Shown: piece after piece, positions 10,800-21,100 of the stretch | Position numbering within the stretch: position 1 is the stretch's first letter | How the letters are laid out: every line of letters begins with the position of its first letter | Assembly (NCBI GenBank): GCA_025602905.1 | Contig: JAHLKI010000021.1 | Location: 186,001 to 250,000, forward strand | DNA length: 64,000 nt | DNA from: Phlyctochytrium arcticum | Lineage: Eukaryota; Chytridiomycota; Chytridiomycetes; Chytridiales; Chytridiaceae | Direction of reading: 5' to 3' | Program-made: the position numbers and the translations under genes | The notes under the pieces: model-generated | Told to the model about the DNA's origin: nothing | The model's input: only the letters and a program-made list of their open reading frames with translations | Database searches by the model: none

Positions 10800-11486
10800 C
10801 TATGTCATCAAACTTTGCTCTTCGCGCTCTGCTTTTTCTTGCATAGCTGTCCATACATTTACCAAGAATGCGTCAAATTCGGCTTTAAGAGCGTCTGGCG
10901 CATCTGCCGCTGTCACTACGGCAGAAACTCGACCCAATGGGGAGGAAGAAGGGATACGTGGTTTCTTGACGGATGAGGATGTAGAACCATATGCAAAGAT
11001 TGTCATCTGCTTGTCGGTGAGATTTGGAAATAACCGGTACCTGTGTATCATGCATGAGTAGGCCACAAGCTGAAGCGGGGAGTCCTTTTAGCAACAACAC
11101 TAACCAGTCCTCCATTTCTCGCTCTATCCGAATGTCTCCAGCCATTACATAGATGACCGCATTGGCGCCATTAGCAACTGCTGGCCAGCAGGGTTGGAAC
11201 TTTGTATCCCCACTACAATCCCACAATTCACAAGCAACAGTGACATCCTTTTTGGATGTATCGGGTTTGATAGTTCGATCAAATTCCAAAATTCTGCGGT
11301 AACATCATGAGTTTAGGCGCATAAGATTTTGACTTTAGATCCATTGACCCACCGAACCCCTTGAGTTGGATGATACTCCTCGGTGGAAACAAGTGTTTCG
11401 GCGAAATCGGCGAGGAAATCGCTGATGGCGCTTTTTCCTGTCCGTGGGGGTCCTACTAGGAAAATAACGAGTTTGCTGACGGTCAT
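10800..11486 (-). CDS. IFT22: Intraflagellar transport protein IFT22 (RABL5), Rab-like GTPase
   Basis: Exons are 11353..11486, 11105..11293 and 10800..11040, giving 187 residues (human RABL5 has 185). IFT22 is a subunit of the IFT-B train that moves cargo along the flagellar axoneme. The P-loop is GPPRTGKS (about 10-17), the switch region is EYHPTQGVRILEFDR, and the G3 equivalent is ELWDCSGDTKFQPCWPA. The family C-terminus EREEQSLMT matches the REEMSIMT tail of animal RABL5. There is no prenylation motif, as expected. The first exon begins at the second of two nearby ATGs (MTVSKLVIFLVG); the upstream ATG would add nine residues. Its presence implies flagellated zoospores. Confidence 0.93.
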
Positions 11487-12024
11487 GGTCAGAAAGATCG
11501 AACGCGTCAAGCGCGATGGTTGGACGCGTCGAGAAGCTCAGGAGCTGCTGGATGCCAAGTTTGATGCAACAATTATTATGCTCTGATGACAATCAAGTCA
11601 GACAGAGTATGGTGGTAGAATTGTTGGAGTATCTCATTCGACGATTGTTTTATCAAACAAGACTCTGCTTCCTTTTTCGCTCCAGAGTAATTTGCCAAAT
11701 CTTGATTACGGCCGGGACTTGTGTACCTGGCCTTGGCCCGTTTTTTTTTACATTTTACCAGGACACCAGATCCCCAAGAAACTTTCTGATGTCGTTTCTT
11801 GGGAGGAACGGTGATGTTTGGGTCGTCCGCAAGTGCTGCGCAAGGCGCGAGGGTCGACCCCCATTTGACCGCTTCTGGGATGAAGCAAATTCTCGCCCGC
11901 CGGCGCGCTCAAAGCAGCTCAAGAAGCGGAGCTGCATTTCGGGTCGCCTCGCCTTGCATCACCTACCCCCCAACCAACTTCTATTCCCTATCCGCCCGCT
12001 GCAAACAGACCATAACACCTCACA
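11487..12024. other. Divergent intergenic region IFT22 / ECM33-like
   Basis: These 538 bases lie between two divergently transcribed genes. Open frames run across it, but they have no family likeness and no splice support. It is probably promoter plus 5' UTR for both genes. Confidence 0.4.
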
Positions 12025-13197
12025 ATGCACCTCATCCGCCTCTCGAGCGTTGGTGTCCTCGCGCTGGCCTCCTCTGCAGTATTCGCGCAATCAACCACTC
12101 CCATTGCCCTTCCTCCTACTACACTTACCGCTCCTCCAGCGACAGGAACAGCTTCAGGCCCTGCTGCCACGGGTACTACCCTGCCTGCTCCGGCCGGCTC
12201 GACATGTGGAGTGCTGAATCAGTGGTCTTATGCCGAGAACGCTGCTGCTTTGAAGGCTCTCATCCCGGCCACCTGCACAAATTTCCTCGGGTCACTCAAG
12301 ATTACGGGTGGAGATATTGTTGATTTGAATGCGCTGGCCAACATTCAGAGCATTCAGCTCTCCCTGGACTTGGCCGTCACTAGTCTCAAAACACTGACCG
12401 GTCTGGCAAATCTTCGCACTGTTGGAGAGAACTTTTTCATCCACGACAACCCACAACTCGCCAATGTTTTCGGTTTAAACACGTTGACAAGCGTCGCGGG
12501 AGGATTACTCATTTACCAGAACCCAGTACTTGTCTCGATCGCTGGGTTGGCATCATTGACGTCAATCAATGCGGACAAGTCGCCCAAGTACCAGTTTGGT
12601 CTTTCTATATATTCCAACCCGCGGTTGGCGGGTCTGGACGGCATTGAAAACTTGAAGAGTGTCGGAATGATGGTTGACCTCAGGAACAACACGCTTTTAA
12701 CCACCATTGACAAGATTCCTGCGGGACCTTTCGCCATCAATGCCATCTCTATCGAAGGAATGCCCAACTTGAAGTCTCTGGCTCCACTCTCAGCCTTCAA
12801 CTCGGGCGTAAACGGCACAGCCGTCTCCATTAGCCGCCTCGATTCGCTCACTTCGTTGGATGGTTTGAAGCTGGCTACAATCTCCAATCTTACAATCACC
12901 CACAATGGTCTTTTGGCGGACGTGAAAGCTTTGTCGACAATCAAGGTCGCTGGTCCCTCTGTCGTTGTCGACGATAACTCCAAACTTTGTGATCTCTCTC
13001 CCATCAACACAGCGGTCGGCTCACTGGCTGGAACGCAGATCTCGGATACATGTGGGAAGCCGCAACGTGAAGGGTCATCCACTACCGGTGGTAATGGAGG
13101 ACCACAGCTGGATATTCCAGGCGCGGGATCACTATCTGCCATCCCCAATGCCCTGTTCTCCTTGGCGGCATTGATTGGTGCTTTTTGGGCGTTTTGA
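12025..13197 (+). CDS. ECM33-like GPI-anchored cell-surface protein
   Basis: Single exon, 390 residues. An N-terminal signal peptide (MHLIRLSSVGVLALASSAVF, cleaved near AQS) is followed by a Thr/Pro/Ala-rich stalk (about 23-65), a likely O-mannosylation region. Two receptor-L-domain-type leucine-rich segments follow (about 75-330), with repeats such as LTGLANLRTVGENFFIHDNP and LTSVAGGLLIYQNP, as in Ecm33, Pst1 and Sps2. A Ser/Gly-rich spacer and a C-terminal hydrophobic tail ending SLAALIGAFWAF fit a GPI-attachment signal. The family helps assemble the fungal cell wall. Assignment to the Ecm33 family is good; the particular paralogue is unknown. Confidence 0.85.
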   Translation: MHLIRLSSVGVLALASSAVFAQSTTPIALPPTTLTAPPATGTASGPAATGTTLPAPAGSTCGVLNQWSYAENAAALKALIPATCTNFLGSLKITGGDIVDLNALANIQSIQLSLDLAVTSLKTLTGLANLRTVGENFFIHDNPQLANVFGLNTLTSVAGGLLIYQNPVLVSIAGLASLTSINADKSPKYQFGLSIYSNPRLAGLDGIENLKSVGMMVDLRNNTLLTTIDKIPAGPFAINAISIEGMPNLKSLAPLSAFNSGVNGTAVSISRLDSLTSLDGLKLATISNLTITHNGLLADVKALSTIKVAGPSVVVDDNSKLCDLSPINTAVGSLAGTQISDTCGKPQREGSSTTGGNGGPQLDIPGAGSLSAIPNALFSLAALIGAFWAF

Positions 13198-13356
13198 GAA
13201 GAAGTTGTTTCCAATTAATTTAGAGTATATATTATAGAATCCGGACTCTTCATCTGTCTCTTTTCAAACTGAATCAATGTATCCTATGTACCTAACTAAA
13301 CCCGAACATTTCTGATCTAATTGAGTACGCAGTGAACGCACAGGTTGCCTGACAGG

Positions 13357-13550
13357 TACACCGAATTCAGTATTTAGTCTAGGTCGAGAATTCGTCGAGG
13401 TTCAGAATTAGTCTAGGTGGACTCACATATTAAAATGTGGAATGTTGAACTTGAGTTGAACCCACCCATATGAAATTGACCTAGACTAATTCTGACCGGA
13501 TTTCGAGTTCAGAATTTGTCTAGGCTAGACTAAATACTGAATTCGGTGTA
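13357..13550. mobile_element. MITE with perfect 26-bp inverted termini
   Basis: Bases 13357-13382 are the exact reverse complement of 13525-13550. Ignoring the outer TA on each side, the termini read CACCGAATTCAGTATTTAGT inward, and the TA pairs look like a target-site duplication of the Tc1/mariner type. A second nested pair (CAGAATTAGTCTAGGT near 13402 and its reverse complement near 13481) makes the whole 194-base unit almost foldable into one hairpin. It has no coding capacity. Perfect termini suggest a fairly recent insertion. Family assignment to Tc1/mariner rests only on the TA flank. Confidence 0.75.
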
Positions 13551-13681
13551 GCTTTGTTACTAGGCTGGTAGCCCTACTCGTCCCCGAAACTCCCACGATT
13601 CTCGGCGATTCTCTGCTCGAGCCCAGGGTGGTGACAACCCATTGCGCAGTGTCCATTTTGGACACACGTGACACTAGTTGG

Positions 13682-13723
13682 GAGTGCACAACTGCCTTTT
13701 TCACCGAAATGAACATACCAGCC
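13682..13723 (+). repeat. Left arm of a diverged inverted repeat
   Basis: GCACAACTGCCTTTTTCACC and the following GAAATGAACATACCAGCC match, in reverse complement, bases 15092-15133 with a handful of substitutions. The two arms are about 1.4 kb apart and could be the ends of a decayed DNA transposon or two opposite copies of one repeat. Confidence 0.6.
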
Positions 13724-15091
13724 TCGCTGAGGTAATCGGAGTTTTGACGCGCTCGCGAAATTCAACTTGCAAAATCAATATGGACCTGTCAGTCAACAAA
13801 AAATGTAGTAAAGTTACGCTTAAGTCTTCTGAAACTCAAGATTGAGTATGCTGCGGTAGACCTGTGAGATTTCATGCAGCACTGTATGGTTATGGTATCA
13901 GCTGTGTGCCCTTTGTTGACGGCGATTGTCATTTTAGATCACCCCCCCTGCCAGGACCTGCCACTTCATTCCTCCACACAGTGAAGCGATCAGGATCCCC
14001 AAATCTCCTCAATTACCACCTAATCTCGCTCTAGTCCAAGTTTGAAGCAAATCCACCGGGGCACATTCGAGCAATCATGGTGGGTAGCCCCCCCAAAAAC
14101 AGGTCACCGCTACGATGTGGAGGCCGACTTTTGTCCCCTAACAGAGGTTCAGCTCGTAAACTGAAGACTCCAGAGAGCAAAAGAAAGATGCATTCACCCC
14201 CGGGTGTATTATTCGCAAGACCAAGAACAGTCCATCGTTATCTCACGGAGATCTTGGCCGGCTCATCACCGCCTTGACAAAGACATTACATTATATTTTA
14301 GTACTGATGCCAGACATAAGGACGCCTCGCTATGTAAGAATTTTTGGTTTTTTTGGGATCTAAATCGTCTACCCCCACTGCTCCGATACAACTCAGAATA
14401 AATTCAAGACATATTTGACAACTTAGAGATCATCTCTGGTCAGTATGACTGCGCAAAATGTTGGAAAAGCGCACTATCAACTCCTCCAACATCTACATCT
14501 AAGGCAAAAAAAATATTCTCAAACACGGCAACAAAGAGAAAGGTGCGCTGTTATCAAGTTTGGTACATAGATGCCCCGCATAAGCATAATTTGCCATCTG
14601 CAGCTATTGTGGGAAAAAAGCCTAATTGGACTCACCCAAAGTTAGCTACATTTACCAATCCAACTCCAACGATTATTGTTATTGTAAAAGTTTGTGCACG
14701 ATTGCTTCTGCGATTACCGAAGAGTTATGTTGCGTATTTTCATGTCTCTACTATAAGCCCCGGGGGTGGCCACTTTCAAGCACACAATTGACCGCATCTA
14801 CAGCCTTGAGCTCATCACATATCGTAGAATACATATAAACGAACAATATACTTCATTTTCAGCCAATTCCACCGGGGCACATTTTTCCTCCAAATGTACA
14901 TCCTCCCCACTGTTAACCAAGAATGCCTCAAAAAGCCGCACTTTTGGTGTTGTTTTGGGTCCCTGGTTGCTACAACATAAACTTAAATCAATATAGAAGG
15001 ATCCCAGTCATATCTGGGTACTTGTCTGTGAGGTTTTTATTAATCGACTTGCGTCCAGAAAAAAGTCTGGGAAAAAATCGGCCGGGTCAGG

Positions 15092-15133
15092 TGGCTGTAC
15101 ATTTCATTTCGGTGGAAAAGGCAGTTGTGCGCT
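15092..15133 (-). repeat. Right arm of a diverged inverted repeat
   Basis: The reverse complement of this segment contains GCACAACTGCCTTTTCCACC followed by GAAATGAAATGTACAGCC, matching the arm at 13682-13723. The interior (13724-15091) contains no protein-like frame longer than noise. Confidence 0.6.
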
Positions 15134-15659
15134 GGGGAGTGAGATTCAGAGTGGTGGCTTGCATGTCACATGATCAGATTTTTGCTTTAAATTCTGTCAA
15201 TTTCTCCTACAGATCCAGATTCATTCCCAGCATCTCCCAACAATCCGACTTTCGAAGTCCAAAGATCTCGAGGCGTTTTGAACACGCAGAAAACCTGTCT
15301 TCTTCCGTACCTTTCACTGCGGAAGAACGTCACGTTTGCATTGCGGACTCTACGTCTGGGCCAACCCCGACCCCCCATCTCTTATATGATGAACTTTTAT
15401 ACACAAACTCAGCTCACCTCGAGTATCAAAAATGGTACAGTGAGATTAATGTTTGTTCTGACACCAGAGATTGGGGACCCGTCTTGTTTTCCGCTCGTCC
15501 ACAGAGGCTGCATGGCAGCATGTGGCCCCCGGCATGTGGGCGTACGTCGTATTACATGCATCGTCGAATATTTCATAATGGCAATTCACAAGTTGGAATA
15601 GCTCGTATTCCGTACTTTTAGATCAAGAGTACGGATTGCATGCAGCGCAGGCTACCACA

Positions 15660-16414
15660 GGGTAGCAATTCGTTAGCAATTCATCGCTGTTCCTAATCGA
15701 CGGGATCCATTCTACGCTGTCAACAACATGGGAAGGGAACACAATGTCACCAATCACCACTACTATAAACTCTGTGGATTCACTGATGCGAAGCGGAGAC
15801 GGGAGAAGTGGCTACGTAGTGCAACCACAGTTTCGCAGGCGATCGACCTCTTGTCGCCGGAAACGTACAAAACTCTTCGGCGGTTATTGGAGCGTTCTCC
15901 TACCCAACCTGACCCTTATCCTCGACCACTACTTTCGCCCCCGTCATCGTCGCTCGAATATCAACAGCTACATCCGGAAGGAGAAAGCGTGGCACACCAT
16001 CTCAAACCGTTCAAAGGTGGAATCGCTTGGCGCTGGCCTTTTCGCTCACAACAGTCGAGGCAACCGCACTGGACCAGGACAGGCGGATTGAGAACCATTC
16101 CATAATATTGCTCGTACCTAAGTCAAGCAATCAAGAAAACAACTGAAACGTCGAGTTTTAGAACTCCGACTCATTGGCGAATATAACATCAGTAGAGTCT
16201 GTCATCTCTGTGAAGGGTTCTTCGGTGGCCGTCAACGGTGGTGGGCCTTGAGGATGTGTCGAGACGTTTTGGTGGGCGGGTGATGAATCGTGATTACATC
16301 GCTGCCATGAACATACTCGCCATTTCCCTCTTCATGAACACTCAAGGAGGACAACGACCAGAAACTTTTTTTTCACAAGTGGGATCTTTACCTCCACAAC
16401 CGGGAGTCCATTAG
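15660..16414 (+). pseudogene. Fanzor-type (eukaryotic TnpB-like) RNA-guided nuclease, degenerate
   Basis: Three frames must be combined to follow one protein. Segments in order are PNRRDPFYAV (the RuvC-I neighbourhood, where the expected Asp before PNRRD is missing), HYYKLCGFTDAKRRREKWL, ILDHYFRPRHRRSNINSYIR, LFAHNSRGNRTGPGQAD (the RuvC-II-side block), and LIGEYNISRVCHLCEGFFGG with a later C (zinc-finger region). NRDYIAAMNILAISLF, the RuvC-III RDxxAAxNI motif, follows. Stops and frameshifts lie near 15890, 16091, 16112 and 16282, so it is inactive. The order and spacing are those of Fanzor proteins of fungi. Family recognition is from remembered consensus, not a search. The N-terminal part before about 15660 is not recognisable. 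Confidence 0.75.
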
Positions 16415-16882
16415 CGACACACTTTCAGAACATTGACGAGGCTGGGACACTCGGAAGGAGCTGTGGGGAGGGCCCTCTGTCAGCGATGAAACCGATCATA
16501 CCAGGCCGTTAAGCTAGTGGATGGATGGTAGTGAAAGACGTAGTAGTCTAGACTACCATAGTATTGCGTATTCCAGGAGACTCGTCCTGGAGTTAGGGAG
16601 ACGTGTAATATATGTTGCTCATAAAAAGGCTCGTTCAAGCGCGGGTTACTCCCCTACCTAACAAAGTCACACTAGAAACTTGACCCCATCCGTATACACT
16701 TTCCACCCATCTTGTTGACTATCACAGAATCTTGTCAGAGTCAATTGGCGGACTTGGATGTGTGTGAAACCTGGTTAAGGGGGAGTTGGGTTGCCTGGGT
16801 CGCGCCCGCAAAAAGATGCAATCCTTCGTTCCCCCAAGGCCTCTGACAATACAGACACTGCCTACACCTCAGAATTTCATCG

Positions 16883-16953
16883 GCGCTGGTGGTGAAATGG
16901 TATCATGCTTGCCTTCCAAGCAAGCGGCCTGGGTTCGATTCCCAGCTAGCGCA
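16883..16953 (+). tRNA. tRNA-Gly (anticodon UCC)
   Basis: The 71 bases fold as a standard tRNA. The acceptor stem GCGCTGG pairs with CTAGCGC (one G-U), and the D arm follows as TGGTGGTGAAATGGTATCA. The anticodon arm is CTTGC-CTTCCAA-GCAAG with anticodon TCC, and the T arm contains the B box GGTTCGATTCC. The discriminator is A. There is no intron and no encoded CCA. A run of Ts follows five bases later as the Pol III terminator. Confidence 0.95.
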
Positions 16954-16957
16954 TTCA

Positions 16958-16964
16958 TTTTTTT
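16958..16964 (+). terminator. RNA polymerase III T-run terminator of tRNA-Gly
   Basis: An uninterrupted T tract begins a few bases after the tRNA 3' end, as expected for Pol III termination. Confidence 0.75.
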
Positions 16965-16970
16965 CTCGTC

Positions 16971-17022
16971 GTGATCAGGTCGTGATCAGGTCGGGATCAG
17001 GTCGGGATCAGGTCGGGATCAG
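16971..17022. repeat. 11-bp tandem repeat (about 4.7 copies)
   Basis: Units are GTGATCAGGTC (twice) then GGGATCAGGTC (twice) and a partial GGGATCAG. The array starts 17 bases after the tRNA and is too short and too regular in spacing to be a CRISPR. It may have arisen by slippage. Confidence 0.9.
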
Positions 17023-18193
17023 ATTTTTGTCGTCTCTGACGATGATTTGAACAACAGTCTTTCTTCTACTCGAGTACAGTCTACACACCGTTTTGTAATA
17101 TGCCACAAATCCACAATAATTGCGCGGGATGGCTAACCATTCTCACACATCCCCGGGCTTCTGCACCTGCTCCCAACATATTTTTGCCGAGCAATTTCTG
17201 AACTAAACGTTTCAATGTGAACAACGCTAATAGCTAGATGAATGAGATTCTCCTATCCACGAGAGGTACATATCTGTCGCCATACATCCGTGGCCAGTAA
17301 TGTATAATGCTTTATGGGAATCCCACGATGTATGCACTGTAAAAATTTTCACCTGCCATAAGCCGTGCACTGTGGATCAGATTGTAGATCATGCTCGCTT
17401 TGCAAACGCTGCATAACGCAGTCCATCTTTGTCCGGCCGCGTCTGCATCTACAAGCGTAATCGTTCAAGGTAATCGCGTCCTGTACAAAAGGTCCTACGG
17501 TACTTTCACGTTCACAACATTGAATTTGCCTACTTTCTAGAACCAGACTTTCATCTGGTTATTGTAATTTTATATATGCGGACTGGTCCGGTTGAAAGAT
17601 TCCGTTATTTGGAATGAACTGGTGTACAAGATAATACACATTTCAATGTTGTCGTCCCTGCAACGTAGTTCGTCGGGTCGTCCATAATTCACATCTAAAA
17701 TGCGCGATATGTTGCAGGTCGAGATGTTGAGTTTCATATCAATCGGACATTCGATCCAATCGGCCAGTTTGATGCTTCTCCTCGTATCTCCGAGGTAAAA
17801 TTCACAATCAGCTGTCTTCTTCGTTGATTTGAACCTTGACGAAGAGGTTGGCAATAAATCTCCACCGCCTCCGTTCAAACCGTCCTTGTCAGCCGCTAGA
17901 TTCTAAATAAGGTGGTTTCTCAAACGAGAGGCAGGGTTGAAAGTTTTCCAAGAAGCCAAAGGACCCGGCAGCACGGAGATTGGTCCTCACCCTATTTCGT
18001 CGCTCATATTCGGTAAAGATCGGCAGATCACTCGGTCGGCGCTTTCGAACTTTCAACTTTGGCTTTTCCCTGAAATGTGAGTCATCAACGCTGGTCAACT
18101 CAGTCCAAAATCCGCTTTGTTTTGTGGACGACCTCCAGAATTCCAGGATCAAGACGTTATTATCAAAAGCAGCCGGAGGATTTTCGAGTTACG
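17023..18193. other. Intergenic region upstream of SET1
   Basis: These 1.2 kb contain no family-like frame on either strand. Minus-strand frames at 17570-17878 and 17889-18152 have no recognisable motifs. The last few hundred bases presumably hold the SET1 promoter and 5' UTR. An in-frame ATG at 18077 could extend SET1. Confidence 0.45.
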
Positions 18194-21100
18194 ATGCACG
18201 GTGGGGAGGATCCGCCGTCGGAAAAGATGGTGGAAGGCAGGGACAGCAGTAAGATGTCGACGGCAGGCGGTTACTTTCCCGCAACAAACACTCTCGATAC
18301 AATATTTGGAGGAGCACCGAACAAGGCAACTTCCGACTCCAAGCCTTCAATAAGAAACTCCTCTCCTCCTAAAACTCATGCAACAAAGGAGAAGCGACAT
18401 TCGGAAAAGAGAAAGTCGCAGGCATCTGGAGTGGAACGCGCTTCCGGATCTTCATCAAAACGCCATGTATCTTCTACATCATCGTCCCGCAAATCTTCAT
18501 CAACCAAACATCGACGACCCCCATCATCGGGTGCTCCTCCGCCTGGCGTGGATTGGAAAGTTGTCTATGAGCCCGATTTACCCAATCAGCGCGGTAAAGG
18601 GACGCGAGTGTATCGGGTTGAAGGGAACCCGGTCAAAGTCGGTGACAATGAAGTAGAGGATACACCACTGAAGGATCCACGAGGGGAATGGAGCGGGCAC
18701 GCAAGTTTTGGGAAAGGCAGAAAGCGACTGATGCGGGTTCTCAAGAAAGTGATGTATAGTGAGAGCGTAAGATCATGCACATTTTCGACTTTCACTTCTT
18801 CTTTTTAATCATTCGCACGCATAGAGTGAGAGCAACCCCAAAAAAACTGCAGCTTCACGAAGCATATTCGTCTCCGGCCTTCCGTTAGATACTTCATCTC
18901 AGGCACTGAAAGACCTATTTGCTCCGTTCGGAGAACTAGTATCCGCGATTCAACATGTGCACCCACATACGGCGCGGAATGCGGGGTTTGCGTCTGTAGT
19001 ATTTGGTGGAAATAGTGGATCTGCGGGGAAAGCCGTCAAAGCTGCTATTGAAAAGGTTGATGGGAGCGTTGTCGATGGTTGTGTAGTGAGCGTGAAGTTG
19101 GATCCCGATGGTAAGTTGATGGATCCATGAGTGTCCAGGCAGCCGTATGCCTAAGATGAGATACAGGAGTATGCAAGCGAGCCGCAATTGACGATCTACT
19201 GAAACCGCGGTTCCCATCATCATTACGTCTCAACTCTCGGCAAACCTCGCCATCATTCAGCGCTGCTATCCCAACTTCTCAACTTCCTCCACCCCCGCCA
19301 CCACCTCTGCATTCAGTATCATCAAGCTCCTCAGCGAACAAATTGTCGTCTAGGCCTTCGGAGAATCTTCCGCCACCACCTCCTCCACCATCGGGTCGTC
19401 CAACCTACACGGAGCCATTAGGATCCGGTGCCACCCGACCGCCAGGTCTTCGATCTACCGATATCCCTCCACCCCCACCTCCGCCGTCACACCGACTGAG
19501 CGGATCTTCTTCACCTCGTTTGTCATCTTCACGGCGCCTTTCCGAGTCACTCTCCGCTGTTCGTCTTCCTGCTGGCGTTGTCATAAAACGGGCTTCAATA
19601 ACTGATGGGCCCCAAATCTCCCAGCAATCCACGTCCATAGAACCTGTCACTGGCAATCTGCCGTCGCAGAAAAAGGAAGTGGAACCTAAATCATCGGAGG
19701 TGCTCGCGCCTCCTGATCTAGCAGTGAGATCACGAATTTTACGCGCAGCGCACACCGAACCTGTTGCATCGCGTCCGAAAACGTCGAACTCAACCACAAA
19801 AGACCATGCCGCTCAAAATTCACCAGCCAAATCTTCTCTCTCACTTTCAACGCACGCAGGTGCCCAACCTTCATCCTCCCATACTTCTCCCCCGGCTCAA
19901 CAAGATTCACATATATCTGCAAAGGCCAGCTCCACTAGAGATCCCCTCAACCCACAACAATCCCGACCCTCTGCCCCTCCCGCGAAACGCAAAGATTCCC
20001 ATGCGCCCCATACATCTCCCTTGGCTCCTGCTCGAGTGGACTCCTCTCTTCCGGCCAGGCCTACTAAAACCGATTCATATGTCCCAGTGTTGGCTGCCCC
20101 TCGGAAGGACTCATTTGCTTCTACGAGGGCAACCAAAACTGACACTTATATCCCAGGGTTGGATGCACCTGCACGGGCCACCAAAACCGACTCTTACGTC
20201 CCAGGGCGAGATCGTGTCCCAGGCACGGATGCACCTGCAAGGGGCACCAAAACTGACTCTTACGTCCCAGGGCGAGATCGTATCCCAGGCATAAATGCAC
20301 CCGCAAGGGGAACGAAAACCGACTCTTATGTCCCAGGGCGGGATCGTGTCCCAGGCTTGGATGCACCCGCAAGGGGCACCAAAACCGATTCTTATATTCC
20401 AGGGCGGGATCGTGATCACTCAACTCATCGCGGGCGTTCTATCAGTCGCAGTCGCAGTCCAATACGTCGGAGGAATTTTTCGAGGCAAAGGAGCCCGCGA
20501 TGGAGCAGATCTCGCTCCCGCGGTAGTCCCAGCAGGAGACGGCACTCTGGCACGGGGCGAACTCTTTCTCCTCTCCGTTCTCGCCGACGCTCACGAAGCC
20601 GTAGCACAAGACGTAGTCGGAGCGGTGGTAGACGGAGATCTATCCGTCAAAGCCGGAGTCGCAGCCGGTCTCGTTCCTTGGAGAAAAACCGTGTTCGGGA
20701 TCCACAAAGAAGCCGTGATCAAAGGCGGCGTCCTGGATATCGTTCCCAGTACAGCCCTTCGGGTCTATCCCGGGCAAGGTCACGCACACGATCACAGTCG
20801 CGTAAAAGATCTGCATCACGCCCACTTCAAATTGATAGTTATCGTCCGTCCAAGGGAGACCCGCCTGTATCGAGGGCGGGTAGGCGTGCTAGCCTTTCTC
20901 GTTCGAGATCGCGGTCACGCGGCCGCTCTGGGACCAAAGCGCGGCCTAGACGACCTTCACGCATATCACGCAGCCCATCACGAGGTCGGGCTGGTCAAAA
21001 TATACCCCAAAACGCCAAACCTTCACAGACGAATAGCAAAGCGAGTCCGACCAAGCCGGAGGACCGTCGATTGTCCGTCGTAGATGATGACAGGGAGGCT

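Larger units (their letters stand above)
13198..16882. other. Gene-poor island with mobile-element debris
   Basis: This is the only multi-kilobase stretch without an intact protein gene. It contains the MITE, an inverted repeat pair, a 16-base direct repeat (TCCACCGGGGCACATT at 14052 and 14868) and the Fanzor relic, each described separately where it merits an entry. The bases from 16415 to 16882 hold no recognised feature except a short palindrome GTAGTCTAGACTAC near 16540. Confidence 0.7.

Noticed and set aside
11516..12217. Plus-strand 233-codon frame between IFT22 and the ECM33-like gene
   Set aside because: It overlaps the ECM33-like signal peptide in another frame, with no motif, no splice support and no even codon usage.
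14923..15621. Plus-strand 232-codon frame in the gene-poor island
   Set aside because: It crosses the right inverted-repeat arm and shows no family resemblance; it is most likely chance in decayed mobile DNA.
16971..17022. Regular 11-bp repeats considered as a CRISPR
   Set aside because: Units are directly adjacent with no spacers, and the genome is eukaryotic.
20295..21083. Plus-strand 262-codon frame inside SET1
   Set aside because: It is a shifted reading of the Arg/Ser-rich block; low-complexity codons leave all frames open.
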